Source: Candidatus Hydrogenedens sp.
GTDB taxonomy: Bacteria; Hydrogenedentota; Hydrogenedentia; Hydrogenedentales; JAEUWI01
Direction of reading: 5' to 3'
NCBI GenBank assembly: GCA_016125095.1
Contig: WGMK01000034.1
Location: 1 to 34,818, forward strand
DNA: 34,818 nt
Shown here: positions 24,563 to 33,939 of the stretch, piece after piece
Numbering within the stretch: the stretch's first letter is position 1
How the letters are laid out: each line of letters opens with the position of its first letter
The notes under the pieces: model-generated
Told to the model about the DNA's origin: nothing
The model's database searches: none
The model's input: only the letters and a program-made list of their open reading frames with translations
Program-made: the position numbers and the translations under genes

Positions 24563-25639
24563 ATGTCTGAATCCGCATCCGCCCCCGATACCCGCGCCGC
24601 CGAATCGGACGAGGTTTACTTTTCCTGGACCAATCAGGCGATTCTGATTGCTGCGCTCACTGTTGTCTCCCTGCTTGCGATTTTCGGTATCCGCTTGCTG
24701 GCGCTTCGGGTCACGCAATACGAGGTATCCGTCTTCGAGACCTACGCCCGGCAGGCCCTGGCGTCTAAGGACTTCGGGCGGGTCGTTGAAATCTGCAACG
24801 GCGCCATGCGCGCTGGCGTGAATCGCTCGGACCATCATGGACTGGTGTATCTACTTCGTGCACAAGGGTTTGCGGGTGAAGGTGACATAACCAAAGCCCT
24901 GGACGACTACGATTCTGCAGCGCTTTTTTCACAGGAATCACATTATTTCATGCCCGAGCCAGCGCGTCAGGAACTGATGGCGGCGGCGACGGCGGCCGCG
25001 GAGCAGCGGTTGAAGGAGGGCGACGCTCCGGGCGCGCTTCGTGCTTTCAGCGATGCTGCCATCGGTAGCGGCAATCCCGTGGATTACCTCTACACGCTCA
25101 AGCAGCACCTGTCCGATGAGGAACAGCAGTCGCTTTGGGGCGAGGATAAGCCGTGGCTGGTGGTACGCCGCTTCGACAATCCAGCCTTCGGCACCCTGGA
25201 GCCCGTAGTAGAGGAGCAGGGGCGGTCGCTGCTGCGGTCCGGCGTGGATCAGGGCAGTGGATTTCTGGAGTTATCTCCTTCCTCCGCCAAGGGCCGCAGC
25301 GCCTATGGCGACAAGTTGTACCTGCCCGTCAGCGAACAGCCGTTCTCCTTACGGGTGGTCGCGAAGGGCGAGGGCGGCCCGATGCCCCAAGTGCTGCTGG
25401 GGTATTGGTTCGAGGCGGCGCGCGAATCGGCACACACCTTCGACGACACCTGGACCACGGGCGACGATGGTTGGCAGGCCTGCCTGATTTCGCGAGACTT
25501 CTACCGCGAGCGCCTGCAGCACGCCACGAAGAACGGCTACAGCATGAACGATGGGGTGATCAGCCTGGTGGCGCTGGAACTCGCGCCGGATTCGGCGAAC
25601 AAGTTGTGGCTGGATCGGGTCGAATTGGTCTTGCCGTAG
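24563..25639 (+). CDS. Single-pass membrane protein of unknown function with TPR-like and beta-rich parts
   Basis: The 358-residue protein has a short acidic cytoplasmic N-terminus and one membrane helix (AILIAALTVVSLLAIFGIRLLAL, about 30-52). A helical region follows with TPR-like periodicity (ARQALASKDFGRVVEICNGA, LRAQGFAGEGDITKALDDYDSA). The C-terminal half is beta-rich, perhaps a jelly-roll-like sandwich. No family is recognised. It is divergent from the glycosylphosphotransferase operon (148 bases between) and may act with it in surface polysaccharide handling, by context only. It converges on the uracil-DNA glycosylase gene with two bases between stops. Confidence 0.65.
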   Translation: MSESASAPDTRAAESDEVYFSWTNQAILIAALTVVSLLAIFGIRLLALRVTQYEVSVFETYARQALASKDFGRVVEICNGAMRAGVNRSDHHGLVYLLRAQGFAGEGDITKALDDYDSAALFSQESHYFMPEPARQELMAAATAAAEQRLKEGDAPGALRAFSDAAIGSGNPVDYLYTLKQHLSDEEQQSLWGEDKPWLVVRRFDNPAFGTLEPVVEEQGRSLLRSGVDQGSGFLELSPSSAKGRSAYGDKLYLPVSEQPFSLRVVAKGEGGPMPQVLLGYWFEAARESAHTFDDTWTTGDDGWQACLISRDFYRERLQHATKNGYSMNDGVISLVALELAPDSANKLWLDRVELVLP

Positions 25640-25641
25640 GC

Positions 25642-26394
25642 TCAGGGCGTCTCGGTGCCGTCGAGTACCCGCATCACCGCCTGCACGTCTTCCCAGACCT
25701 TGCGCTTCTCGGCCCGCTGCTTGTCGCCATCCAGCCGCAACAGATACGAAGGGTGGTAGGTGACCCGCACGGGAATGCCCTGATAGGCGTGCCACCGGCC
25801 GCGCAGCCGCCCCACGCTGTCCTCGGTTTTCAGCAGCTGTTTCGCGGCGAAACCGCCGAGCGCGCAGATGACCTTGGGCTGAATAAGCTCGAGCTGGCGC
25901 ACCAGGTAGGGCTCGCAGGCGTGCATTTCTTCCGCGGCGGGGTTCCGATTTCCCGGCGGGCGGCACTTGAGCACATTGCAGATATAGACTTCGCTGCGCC
26001 GCAGTTTCATGCCCAGTTCGATAATGTCGGTGAGCAGCTGGCCGGCGCGCCCGACGAACGGTTCGCCGCGGCGATCTTCCTCTTCGCCGGGGGCTTCGCC
26101 CACAAACACCAGCGACGCCTTCGTGTCCCCCGTGCCGAACACCGTCTGCGTGCGGGTCTCGCACAGCCCGCACTTGCGGCAGGCAGCAACGGCCTCCGCA
26201 AGTTGTTCGATGGAAAGATCGTCCGTCGAAACGGGGGCGGAAACCGGCGCTGAGGACGGAGAGGCCTTCGCGATTCTCTGCTCCAGCCAGGCGGCACTTT
26301 CCGGCGACACGTGCAAGACCTTGCGCGGACCCCGGGCGTGCTGTCCCACCAGGGTCCGGAGGTCTTCGAGGATTTCGTTCCAGTCGGCGCTCAA
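25642..26394 (-). CDS. Uracil-DNA glycosylase, family 4 (Fe-S type)
   Basis: The enzyme excises uracil from DNA. ACRKCGLCETRTQTVFGTGD gives Cys75 and Cys78 as 4Fe-4S ligands, with Cys144 (NVLKCRPPGNRNP) and Cys160 (MHACEPYL) as the other two. FVGEAPGEEEDRRGEPFVGRAGQLL is motif 1 and YHPSYLLR (213-220) is motif 2. An extra N-terminal region of about 65 residues precedes the core, as in many environmental members. The start is uncertain. I took TTG 26394 (250 residues), since no in-frame ATG or GTG lies near the predicted beginning. The gene is divergent from the PilB-like gene, 145 bases away. Confidence 0.9.
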   Translation of the reverse strand: MSADWNEILEDLRTLVGQHARGPRKVLHVSPESAAWLEQRIAKASPSSAPVSAPVSTDDLSIEQLAEAVAACRKCGLCETRTQTVFGTGDTKASLVFVGEAPGEEEDRRGEPFVGRAGQLLTDIIELGMKLRRSEVYICNVLKCRPPGNRNPAAEEMHACEPYLVRQLELIQPKVICALGGFAAKQLLKTEDSVGRLRGRWHAYQGIPVRVTYHPSYLLRLDGDKQRAEKRKVWEDVQAVMRVLDGTETP

Positions 26395-26539
26395 GTTCTT
26401 GCAATGCTCCCAGGGCAGCAGTCTAGCATGCGGACCATCGCCTCGGCATGGTATCCGATGCGCAGTATTTACATTGCTTTGCGCGGGAAGCGTTCCTATA
26501 ATTGGTGGACGCGAGAGGGACGCGGAAGGAAGGGAGAGG

Positions 26540-28501
26540 ATGTCAGCGGACGATAAATCCAGAGCCGCGGGCGAGGGGCTGGTCAAGCAGGATGTCATCA
26601 CGCGGGAGGAACTGCAGGCCGCACAGGCCCAGGCCGAACGCAGCGGCACCCCGTGGTACAAGCAGCTCCTCAAAAGCGGCAAGGTTTCTTTCGGCGTCAT
26701 CGAGGATGCGCTGCGCTACGAGTTCCACTCGAAGTCCGAACGCGACGAGCATCAGTCGCTGGGCGAATTCCTGGTGGAAACCGGCAGCCTCACGCGGCAG
26801 CAGCTCAACGAGGCGCTTGCGGAGCAGAAACGGAGCGGACGTCTGCTGGGCAACATCATGCTCGAGCAGGGCTATGTCAGCCGCGAACACCTGACCCGCG
26901 CCCTCAGCCGCCAGCACGACCTCGAATATGTGAGCCTGACGAACGCCAAGAGCCAGCCCGCGGCGCTTGAGCGCGTGCCGCAGCATGTGGCGAAGAAATA
27001 CGAGATCGTTCCCTACACGCTGGAGGGCGACCGGCTCACCGTGCTGCTGGTGAATCCGCAGACCGTGGCGAAGCTGGAAGATCTCGGCCTTATGCTGGGG
27101 GTACGCGTCCACCCGATGCTGACGGCGGTCGATAATTTCGACGCCGTGCTCAAAGAACGCTACGCTTACCAGACGGCCATCGATTCCGTCACGGCGGCCC
27201 CGCCGGTGGAAGACCTTGCCGAGCCTGCGAAGAAGATGAAGAAAGCGCCCGCCGCCAAAGTGAGCAAGACTACGAAGGAGCCTACCGCCGTGGCAGACAA
27301 ACCCCAATCCGACGCCAGCAAGGCACCCCGGTTCGACGACATCGCCAAGGCGGCGTCGGGCGCTTCGGTCGTAAAGATTGTGTCCACGATCGTCGAAGGC
27401 GCTGCCAATGCGCGCGCCACGGATATCCATCTCGATCCACAGGATCCGGAAACCCGCGTGCGTTACCGCATCGACGGCATCCTGCATGACGTAATGGGGA
27501 TTCCCGAGGAGACCACGGCGGCGGTCGTGTCGCGCATCAAGATCATGGCGGACCTCGACATCACGAATACGCGCCTGCCGCAGGACGGCCATATCAGCAT
27601 GGAAATCGGTGATCGCGAGTTCGACGTCCGTGTCGCCACGCTGCCCACCTTCCTCGGAGAGCGTGTCGTGCTGCGCCTGCTGGACCAATCGTCGGTGCTA
27701 TCGGGCATCCGAGACCTCGGCATGGAGGACGACGATCAGGAACGCATGATCCGCATCATCAATCAGCCCTACGGCATGATCCTGGTGACGGGACCCACGG
27801 GCAGCGGCAAGACCACCAGCCTTTATGCGATGCTGAACCAGAAAAACGTGCTGACGGAGAGCATCGTGACCCTGGAAGACCCGGTGGAATACCAGATTCC
27901 CGGTATCAACCAGGTGCAGATCGATCCGGATATCGACCTGACTTTTGCGAACACGCTGCGCGCCTCGTTGCGCCAGGATATCGACGTGCTGCTGGTGGGT
28001 GAAATCCGCGACGCGGAGACTGCGCGCATTGCCACGCGCGCCGCGATGACCGGCCATCTGGTACTCAGTACGCTGCACACCAACGACGCGCCCGAGGCCA
28101 TCAGCACACTGCGAAACATGGAAGTGCCGAGCTTCCTCATTTCGAGTGCGCTTACGGCCATCATCGCGCAGCGCCTGGTGCGACGAATCTGTGACGAGTG
28201 CAAGAAGCCGTTCAAGCCCAGCAGCGACCTGCTGAAGTCCCTCGGGTTGCCGGCCACCACCAAGAAACTTTTCCGCGGCGAAGGCTGCTCCGCCTGCTTC
28301 GGCACGGGTAACCATGGCCGCACGGGAATTTTCGAGATTCTGGAAATCACCCCGGAAATCCGAACGCTGATTGGCGAAGACGCCCCGGTGGACCAGATTC
28401 AGAAATCCTCCAAGCTGAAAACCATGTCGATGCGTTGCCGAGAAAAGGTTAAAGAGGGCGTGGTGAATCCGGAAGAATTCCTCCGCGTGATCCGTACCTG
28501 A
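26540..28501 (+). CDS. Type IV pilus/type II secretion assembly ATPase (PilB/GspE family)
   Basis: The 653-residue hexameric ATPase drives pilus or pseudopilus assembly at the inner membrane. The N-terminal MshEN-like part (about 70-215) has LGEFLVETGSLTRQQLNEAL and LGNIMLEQGYVSREHLTRAL, two copies of the cyclic-di-GMP-type helix-strand unit. A Lys/Ala-rich linker follows. The core has ARATDIHLDPQ, Walker A GPTGSGKTT (about 418-426), Asp box VTLEDPVEYQ, Walker B VLLVGEIRDAETA and His box GHLVLSTLHTNDA. A zinc site is formed by CDEC and CSAC (about 551-586). AGGGAGAGG precedes ATG 26540. It could export the DUF1559 pseudopilins. No pilC or pilT is adjacent. Confidence 0.93.
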   Translation: MSADDKSRAAGEGLVKQDVITREELQAAQAQAERSGTPWYKQLLKSGKVSFGVIEDALRYEFHSKSERDEHQSLGEFLVETGSLTRQQLNEALAEQKRSGRLLGNIMLEQGYVSREHLTRALSRQHDLEYVSLTNAKSQPAALERVPQHVAKKYEIVPYTLEGDRLTVLLVNPQTVAKLEDLGLMLGVRVHPMLTAVDNFDAVLKERYAYQTAIDSVTAAPPVEDLAEPAKKMKKAPAAKVSKTTKEPTAVADKPQSDASKAPRFDDIAKAASGASVVKIVSTIVEGAANARATDIHLDPQDPETRVRYRIDGILHDVMGIPEETTAAVVSRIKIMADLDITNTRLPQDGHISMEIGDREFDVRVATLPTFLGERVVLRLLDQSSVLSGIRDLGMEDDDQERMIRIINQPYGMILVTGPTGSGKTTSLYAMLNQKNVLTESIVTLEDPVEYQIPGINQVQIDPDIDLTFANTLRASLRQDIDVLLVGEIRDAETARIATRAAMTGHLVLSTLHTNDAPEAISTLRNMEVPSFLISSALTAIIAQRLVRRICDECKKPFKPSSDLLKSLGLPATTKKLFRGEGCSACFGTGNHGRTGIFEILEITPEIRTLIGEDAPVDQIQKSSKLKTMSMRCREKVKEGVVNPEEFLRVIRT

Positions 28502-29158
28502 TCTTTTCCTCCGGCGGTTCGCTTTTAGGGAGCTTCGGAAATGCGCCGAAGGCTTGTGGAATTCCTGTGAACAAGTCTTCGTGGATTGTCGTGTGGATTT
28601 TTCCACCATAAGCGCCAATTCGCCCAAATCGAATGATAGCCTTGAATTACCGCGGACTGAACTGAATCCACCTACTTTAGGTTGGTTTTCATAAGCTATT
28701 ATATTTCAACATGTTATAGCTAATTCGAGTGTAGTATCCTTGTTTTTGAAGTCGGGTATAGTCTTGTGGAAATTGACACGGCGGGTTATAGGGCCAGGCT
28801 TGATAAGTGCCTAGCCTTCGGCAGTTTGCAGGGTGTGGATAACTTTGGATGTGAGACGGTCAGATACGCACAAAGCCCATCGTGAGCAAGCTGGGGAAGA
28901 AGTCGGCAATTCCCGTCTGTCAGGCGTGTCGGTTTGGGAATTTTTTCGGGGGGAATCCGGCGCGAATTCCACATCGGTGGAGTTTTGTTGTCTTACTCCC
29001 CAACTTGGTAAGATTCGCTCCACAGGACAAGTCGTCCAAGTACGGGGGCTTAGGTGGGAATCCCCCGAATTACAGCGCACTACGACTTCGATTACTTGTT
29101 TTAACTAATCAATACTCTTCAAAATACGGCAAAAGAATTCTCAAAGGACGCGGACTGG
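28502..29158. other. 657-bp non-coding region with DnaA boxes, candidate oriC
   Basis: No convincing gene is present. A perfect DnaA box TGTGGATAA lies at 28834-28842. TGTGAACAA (28566-28574) differs at one informative base, and TGTGGATTT (28592-28600) and TGTGGAAAT (28765-28773) differ at two. The stretch 28676-28750 is strikingly AT-rich for this genome and holds the inverted repeat AGCTAT (28694) / ATAGCT (28716). Further right, GGGAATT-like words recur (for example near 28911, 28936, 28950 and 29057). TTCGGGGG (28945-28952) faces CCCCCGAA about 110 bases later. dnaN follows directly. These are features of a replication origin or of a DnaA-controlled dnaN promoter. Confidence 0.55.
28834..28842 (-). 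promoter_or_regulatory. Consensus DnaA box
   Basis: TGTGGATAA here is the complement of the consensus TTATCCACA with no mismatch. It lies about 320 bases upstream of dnaN and 85 bases right of the AT-rich segment. Confidence 0.7.
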
Positions 29159-30265
29159 ATGAAGATCACGATACCTCGGCAAGACCTGCTCGACACGGTG
29201 AACAAAGTGAAGACGGTCGTTGCGGCCAAATCGGCGCTGCCCATCCTTTCGCATATCCTCATTGAGGCGACGGGCGGCACCATTCGCGTGGCGGCGACCG
29301 ATCTCAAGGTGAGCATCGAATGCACGACGGATTGCGCCGTGGCCGAGGAAGGCGCGCTGACGGTCTCGTCACAGCGGCTTTCCAGTATTCTCGCAGAGCT
29401 TCCGAATGAAGACATCACGCTGCACCTGCGCGACAACAATGTTATCGAATTGACCTGCGGCAAGATCGACACCAAGCTCTTCAGCATGTCTCCGGAAGAG
29501 TTTCCGCCTATCCGTACGTTCGATGGCGTCGAGCCGATGGTGATGCGCCAGGGGACGCTCAAGCGTCTTTTCAGCAAGACCTCCTTCGCCATCTGCACCG
29601 ACCAGGCACGTTATAACCTGACCGGCTTGCTGCTAGAGCTGGAAGAAGGCCGTCTTACAGCCGTCGCCACCGACGGCCGCCGCATGAGCCTGTGCTTTGA
29701 TACCGAGGGCGTGCCGACGGGTATCAGCGCGAAGGTCATCATTCCCTCGAAGATGATCAATGAGTTGGAACGCCTGCTGGGCGAGGACGACGAGGTGAAG
29801 GTGTTTCTAGATGAAACCCAGGCCTCGTTCGAGTTCGGCACGGTGCGGATGGTGAGTGCGCTGATTGAAGGCAACTTCCCGAATTACGAAATGGTGATTC
29901 CGAAGAAGCATGACAAGGAAGCCGTGCTCGATACGGCCAAGTTTACCGAGGCCGTGCGGCGTACCCGCACGATGACGAACGACAAGTTCAATTCGGTGCG
30001 CTTCTCGCTGAAGGGCGCGCAACTGACGCTGCACGTGACGACCCCGGAAGTGGGCGAGTACGTGGAAGACATGCCGCTCGAGTACGACGGCGAGAACGTG
30101 GACATTTCGTTCAATCCCGATTTCGTGCTGGATGTTCTCCGCCGCGTGGATTCCGACAAGGTATGCCTCGTGCTCAAGGATGCCAGCAGCCCGGGCGTGA
30201 TCAAGCCCTATGCCGAGGGACCGCAGGACAATTACGTCAACGTCGTGATGCCCATCCGCATGTAG
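29159..30265 (+). CDS. dnaN: DNA polymerase III beta sliding clamp
   Basis: The beta subunit forms a dimeric ring around DNA and tethers the replicative polymerase. The 368-residue length is typical. It begins MKITIPRQDLLDTVNKVKTVVAAKSALPILSHI and has the family motifs ATDLKVSIEC, LTAVATDGRRMSL and EGNFPNYEMVIP. The end is DNYVNVVMPIRM, where the final M-P-I/M-R-M forms part of the peptide-binding pocket. AAAGGA lies about 11 bases before ATG 29159. dnaA and recF are not adjacent. The upstream neighbour is the PilB-like gene, separated by the DnaA-box region. Confidence 0.97.
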   Translation: MKITIPRQDLLDTVNKVKTVVAAKSALPILSHILIEATGGTIRVAATDLKVSIECTTDCAVAEEGALTVSSQRLSSILAELPNEDITLHLRDNNVIELTCGKIDTKLFSMSPEEFPPIRTFDGVEPMVMRQGTLKRLFSKTSFAICTDQARYNLTGLLLELEEGRLTAVATDGRRMSLCFDTEGVPTGISAKVIIPSKMINELERLLGEDDEVKVFLDETQASFEFGTVRMVSALIEGNFPNYEMVIPKKHDKEAVLDTAKFTEAVRRTRTMTNDKFNSVRFSLKGAQLTLHVTTPEVGEYVEDMPLEYDGENVDISFNPDFVLDVLRRVDSDKVCLVLKDASSPGVIKPYAEGPQDNYVNVVMPIRM

Positions 30266-30333
30266 TACTCGGCTTCGCCGGCTGCGCATACGTCGGTTAA
30301 AGGCATACGGCGTCTGCTCCGGGGAGACCATGC

Positions 30334-31275
30334 GTGTCCAGTCCGTCCTCACCTCGTTCATCTGCCCTGCTCGTAGGCGTTGCCTGCGTGGCCGGGGCCT
30401 ATATCTGGTGGGGCCTATCTCCGCTTTTCTACCGTCTGCTTACCGGCGTGGATGCCGTCGAGATCATTGCGCACCGCGTAGTGTGGACCTGCGCCGTCCT
30501 GCTCCTGCTGAAGGCCTTTGGCTATCGGCCGCGGGTGCTGCGTCTGGAATGGCGCAAGTGGGACTCGGTCGGTCTCTTCGCTCTGACTGCGGTCTGCATC
30601 TTTTCCAACTGGCTCCTGTTCACCTGGGCGGTCACGCATGGCATGGTGCTGGAAACCAGCCTGGGCTACTTCATCAATCCGCTGTTCAGCGTATTGTTGG
30701 GCGTGGCTGTGCTGGGCGAACGGCTCCGCATGGCGCAGCGCATTGCCGTGCTGCTGGCCACTGTCGCGGTTGGGCAGCTCATGTGGCGGCATGGCGCGGT
30801 GCCGTGGATATCGCTCTCGCTGGCGTTTACCTTTGGCATCTACGGCCTCGTGCGGAAGCACACGAAGATCGACGCCATTAATGGCCTGCTGATGGAGATG
30901 ACCTTCGGCTTGCCCTTCGGCATCACATTTCTGGCATGGCGCGCGTGGGAAGGCACCGCCGCCTTCGGGCCTTCCACGATACCGATGTCGTCGCTGCTGA
31001 TGCTTGCGGGTCCGGTCACTTTGGTACCGCTGGTGATGTTCGGCACAGGCGCGCCAAGGCTGCATCTGTCGACCATCGGCTTCCTGCAGTACCTGGCACC
31101 GACCTTGTCGTTCATTGTCGCGGTGTTCATCATCGGCGAGCCCTTCGACAACGCGAAGATGACCGCCTTCGGCATCATCTGGGCGGCGCTGGCGATTTAC
31201 AGCGTCGACTCGGCCTTAGCCGCCAGGGTGCCCGTATCGCGCGAACTGGCCGAGGCAGGCAGCGTGCTGGACTGA
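30334..31275 (+). CDS. rarD: RarD-like EamA/DMT-family transporter
   Basis: The 313-residue membrane protein has about ten helices in two EamA halves. VACVAGAYIWWGLSPLFYRLL, IIAHRVVWTCAVLLLL and TWAVTHGMVLETSLGYFINPLFSVLLG are the RarD-subfamily signature. LQYLAPTLSFIVAVFIIGEPF marks the second half. RarD proteins were named in connection with chloramphenicol sensitivity, but their substrate is unsettled. GTG 30334 follows GGGGAG by a suitable distance, and an ATG at 30330 is in another frame. The last 79 bases overlap, tail to tail, the convergent hydrolase gene. The C-terminus is about 15 residues longer than in common members, perhaps because of that overlap. Confidence 0.88.
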   Translation: MSSPSSPRSSALLVGVACVAGAYIWWGLSPLFYRLLTGVDAVEIIAHRVVWTCAVLLLLKAFGYRPRVLRLEWRKWDSVGLFALTAVCIFSNWLLFTWAVTHGMVLETSLGYFINPLFSVLLGVAVLGERLRMAQRIAVLLATVAVGQLMWRHGAVPWISLSLAFTFGIYGLVRKHTKIDAINGLLMEMTFGLPFGITFLAWRAWEGTAAFGPSTIPMSSLLMLAGPVTLVPLVMFGTGAPRLHLSTIGFLQYLAPTLSFIVAVFIIGEPFDNAKMTAFGIIWAALAIYSVDSALAARVPVSRELAEAGSVLD

Positions 31276-32190
31276 GCCTTGGCCTGCCGCATGGCGGGCG
31301 AGTGCTCGTTGATGAATTGCTGGAGCGTATGCGCGAAGTCCTTCGCGTAGACCGGGTTGCCGAGCGTAGTTAGGTGGTCGGCCCCCTCGATCCAATGGGT
31401 CACATGATTGCCCGCGATACCTTCCATATTTTCCGCCGAGGCGCGCAGGGGATCTTTCGTACCCATCACCGTGAGCGAGGGGATGCGGTTATTCCGTAAT
31501 TGCTCCTCGGAGCCCTCCAGGGTCTGAAGTTCCTCAAAGCAGCGCGCCATGGCCTGGGTGTCGTTCACCCAGCAGAGAAAGCGGTTGGTCAGCTTGATGC
31601 GAAGCGGCCGGAACCACGCATCGGGAGCTTCCATGAAGTCGACAATGGGCGTCAGGCCCGTGCCGCCATCGAGCGAGGCCGGGACGGTCTGCAGGAGATC
31701 GGGATATTGGTTCTGGGGATACCAGCCGGAACCGCCCTGGGTCAGCGACAGAAGCCGTTCGGGATAGCGTCCCGCAAACCGACAGGCTGAGGAAGCCGCC
31801 CATGCTGTAGCCGGCGAGATGCGCCTTCTCGATGCCAAGGTGATCCATGAGGCGCGCGATGTCATCCACCATTTCCATGCCGTATTGGCCGTGTTCATGC
31901 GGTTTGGCGGACTTGCCGTGGGCGCGCGCGTCGAGCGTGATGACGCGGTAGTCCTGCTTGAGCAGATCGACCACCCCGGGTAGCCGCCAGTTAAGATGGC
32001 CATCGGCCGCGAAGCCATGCACGAGGACAACCGGTTCGCCCTGGCCCTCGTCGGTGTAATAGAGCCGCGCGCCGTTGCTGTCGAAGTAATGCCCGGGCAC
32101 GCGGACGAAGAGCACAAGGCTCAGGTAGAACAGCGTGGTCAGGACGGCGAGCGCGGCGAATACCGCGATCTGAACGCGGGTCTTGTGCAT
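31197..32190 (-). pseudogene. Alpha/beta hydrolase, frameshifted
   Basis: From ATG 32190 (after GGGAG) one frame gives a membrane anchor (VQIAVFAALAVLTTLFYLSLVLFV) and a normal alpha/beta hydrolase start. VVLVHGFAADGHLNW holds the oxyanion HG, and GYSMGG has nucleophile Ser129. After GGFLSL the frame is lost. The other frame continues at once with RFAGRYPERLLSLTQGG and runs to 31197. It contains the expected Asp (TVMGTKDPL) and His (GADHLTT). One extra base near 31782 explains the break. Restored, the protein would have about 330 residues with a full Ser-Asp-His triad. Whether this is a true mutation or a base-call error cannot be told here. Confidence 0.85.
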
Positions 32191-32313
32191 GAACGGAATC
32201 TCCCTCGGGTCGTAATCGCGTAGTATCAAGCAATGCGGCCGCCAAGGCAAATGGGCGGTTTCAACCCTGGGGCGTATCCGCTACACTGTGCTTTTCACGC
32301 GGGAGAACAGGCG

Positions 32314-33900
32314 ATGCTGAAACGTTATGCCCCGATGCTTTCGGAGACGACCTGGGATGCTGTGTTCATCGGCTCGGGTATCGGCAGCTTGACCGCGGCG
32401 GCGGTGCTGGCGCGCGAGGGCTGGAAGGTACTGGTGCTGGAAAAGCACTACGAGCCGGGCGGGTTCTGCCACACCTTTAAGCGCAAAGATTTCGAGTGGG
32501 ACGTGGGCGTGCATTACGTGGGCGGCGTGCAGCACCCGAAGCAGTTCGAGCGGCAGGCCTTCGATTACATCAGCGGCCGCCGGCTGGACTGGGCCCCGAT
32601 GGGGGCACCCTACGATCGCGCCATCATTGACGGACAGACCTACGACTTCGTGCCGGGTTCGCAGGAACAGCTGAAGCTGTGGATCAGCTATTTCCCCCAG
32701 GAAGAACAGGCGATACGCGAATATTGGAAGCGGGTGCGAGAATGCGCGAAATCGAGCCAGTTGTATTTCGCCGATCGCGCGGTGCCGCAGATCATCAGCA
32801 GCTTGGGCGGCGGGCTGATGCGGCGGCCGTTCCTGAAGTATGCCGACCGCACGACCTATGACGTGCTGCGCGAACTGACGGACAACGAAGCGCTGATTAC
32901 CATGCTGTGCACTCAGTGCGGCGATTATGGTCTGCCGCCGAACCAGGCGAGCTTTGCGATTCATGCGATGGTGGTGAGCCATTACCGGGACGGCGGTAGC
33001 TATCCGATCGGCGGCGCGGGCCGCATCCACCAGAGCGTGATGGAGACCATCGAGGATCACGACGGCTGTTTGGCGGTGCGCTGCGGCGTGCAGGGATTGC
33101 TGATGGAGCGCGGCCGCGCGGCAGGCGTGGTGCTGGAAGGCGGCGAGGAAATCCGTGCGGGCCGGGTGGTGAGCGGCATGGGCGTGCGCAATACCCTCGC
33201 GCGTCTGGTGCCGGAAGACCAGCGCCGGAAGTTCGGCGCGGACGAGGCGCTCAAGACCGTCAAGGCGAGCATCGCGCACCTGTGCCTCTATGTAGGCGTC
33301 GATGTATCGGACGAGGAACTGGGCTTTCCGCGATTCAATTACTGGTGCTACGACCCTTACGCGGGCGATGGCACACCCGGCGGACGGCTGCCCTCGGCGT
33401 ACATCTCGTTTCCTTCCGCGAAGGATCCCTCGTGGGCGGAGGCCCACCCCGGCAAGGCCACCGTGCAGATGATCGGGCTGGGGCGGATGGAAGACTTCGC
33501 CGAATGGGAGGGCACCCGTTGGAAAAAGCGCGGACCGAAGTACGAGGCGCTCAAGGCGAAGTTCGAGACGGCGATGCTGGAGCGTCTGTACACCATGTAT
33601 CCCAAGACGCGGAACCGCATCGGCTGGGCGGAGGTATCGACGCCGCTCTCCACGGCCCACTTCTCGCACTACCCGAGCGGCGAGATATACGGCCTGGAGC
33701 ATACGCCCGAGCGATTCCGTCAGCGCTGGCTGCGGCCGCGCACCCCCATCAAAGGGCTGTACCTGACTGGCCAGGATATCTGCACCGCCGGCGTCGCCGG
33801 GGCCATGTTCTCCGGCCTGCTCACCTCCAGCGTGCTCCTGGGCAAGAACATGATCAGCGTCATCCACCAGCGCGAAACGGCGCAGGCAGCGGTGGGCTGA
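32314..33900 (+). CDS. FAD-dependent oxidoreductase of the RetSat/phytoene desaturase family
   Basis: The 528-residue protein starts with an FAD-binding Rossmann motif (VFIGSGIGSLTAAAVLAREGWKVLVLEKHYEPGG, GxGxxG at 20-25, Glu43 for ribose). FEWDVGVHYVGGV is the typical second block of all-trans-retinol 13,14-reductase (RetSat) and CrtI-like enzymes. The C-terminal GLYLTGQDICTAGVAGAMFSGLLTSS is the second FAD contact. Such enzymes saturate or desaturate isoprenoid chains. No carotenoid gene is nearby, so the substrate is open. GGGAG precedes ATG 32314. The 3' end runs into repeat block B. Confidence 0.88.
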   Translation: MLKRYAPMLSETTWDAVFIGSGIGSLTAAAVLAREGWKVLVLEKHYEPGGFCHTFKRKDFEWDVGVHYVGGVQHPKQFERQAFDYISGRRLDWAPMGAPYDRAIIDGQTYDFVPGSQEQLKLWISYFPQEEQAIREYWKRVRECAKSSQLYFADRAVPQIISSLGGGLMRRPFLKYADRTTYDVLRELTDNEALITMLCTQCGDYGLPPNQASFAIHAMVVSHYRDGGSYPIGGAGRIHQSVMETIEDHDGCLAVRCGVQGLLMERGRAAGVVLEGGEEIRAGRVVSGMGVRNTLARLVPEDQRRKFGADEALKTVKASIAHLCLYVGVDVSDEELGFPRFNYWCYDPYAGDGTPGGRLPSAYISFPSAKDPSWAEAHPGKATVQMIGLGRMEDFAEWEGTRWKKRGPKYEALKAKFETAMLERLYTMYPKTRNRIGWAEVSTPLSTAHFSHYPSGEIYGLEHTPERFRQRWLRPRTPIKGLYLTGQDICTAGVAGAMFSGLLTSSVLLGKNMISVIHQRETAQAAVG

Positions 33901-33939
33901 GAGGCGTGCGGCGAGGTCGCAGGTAATCTTGGCTGCAGG

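Noticed and set aside
28833..29108. A 91-residue open frame in the region upstream of dnaN
   Set aside because: It has no recognisable domain and no ribosome site, starts inside the DnaA box, and its composition does not resemble coding sequence of this genome.
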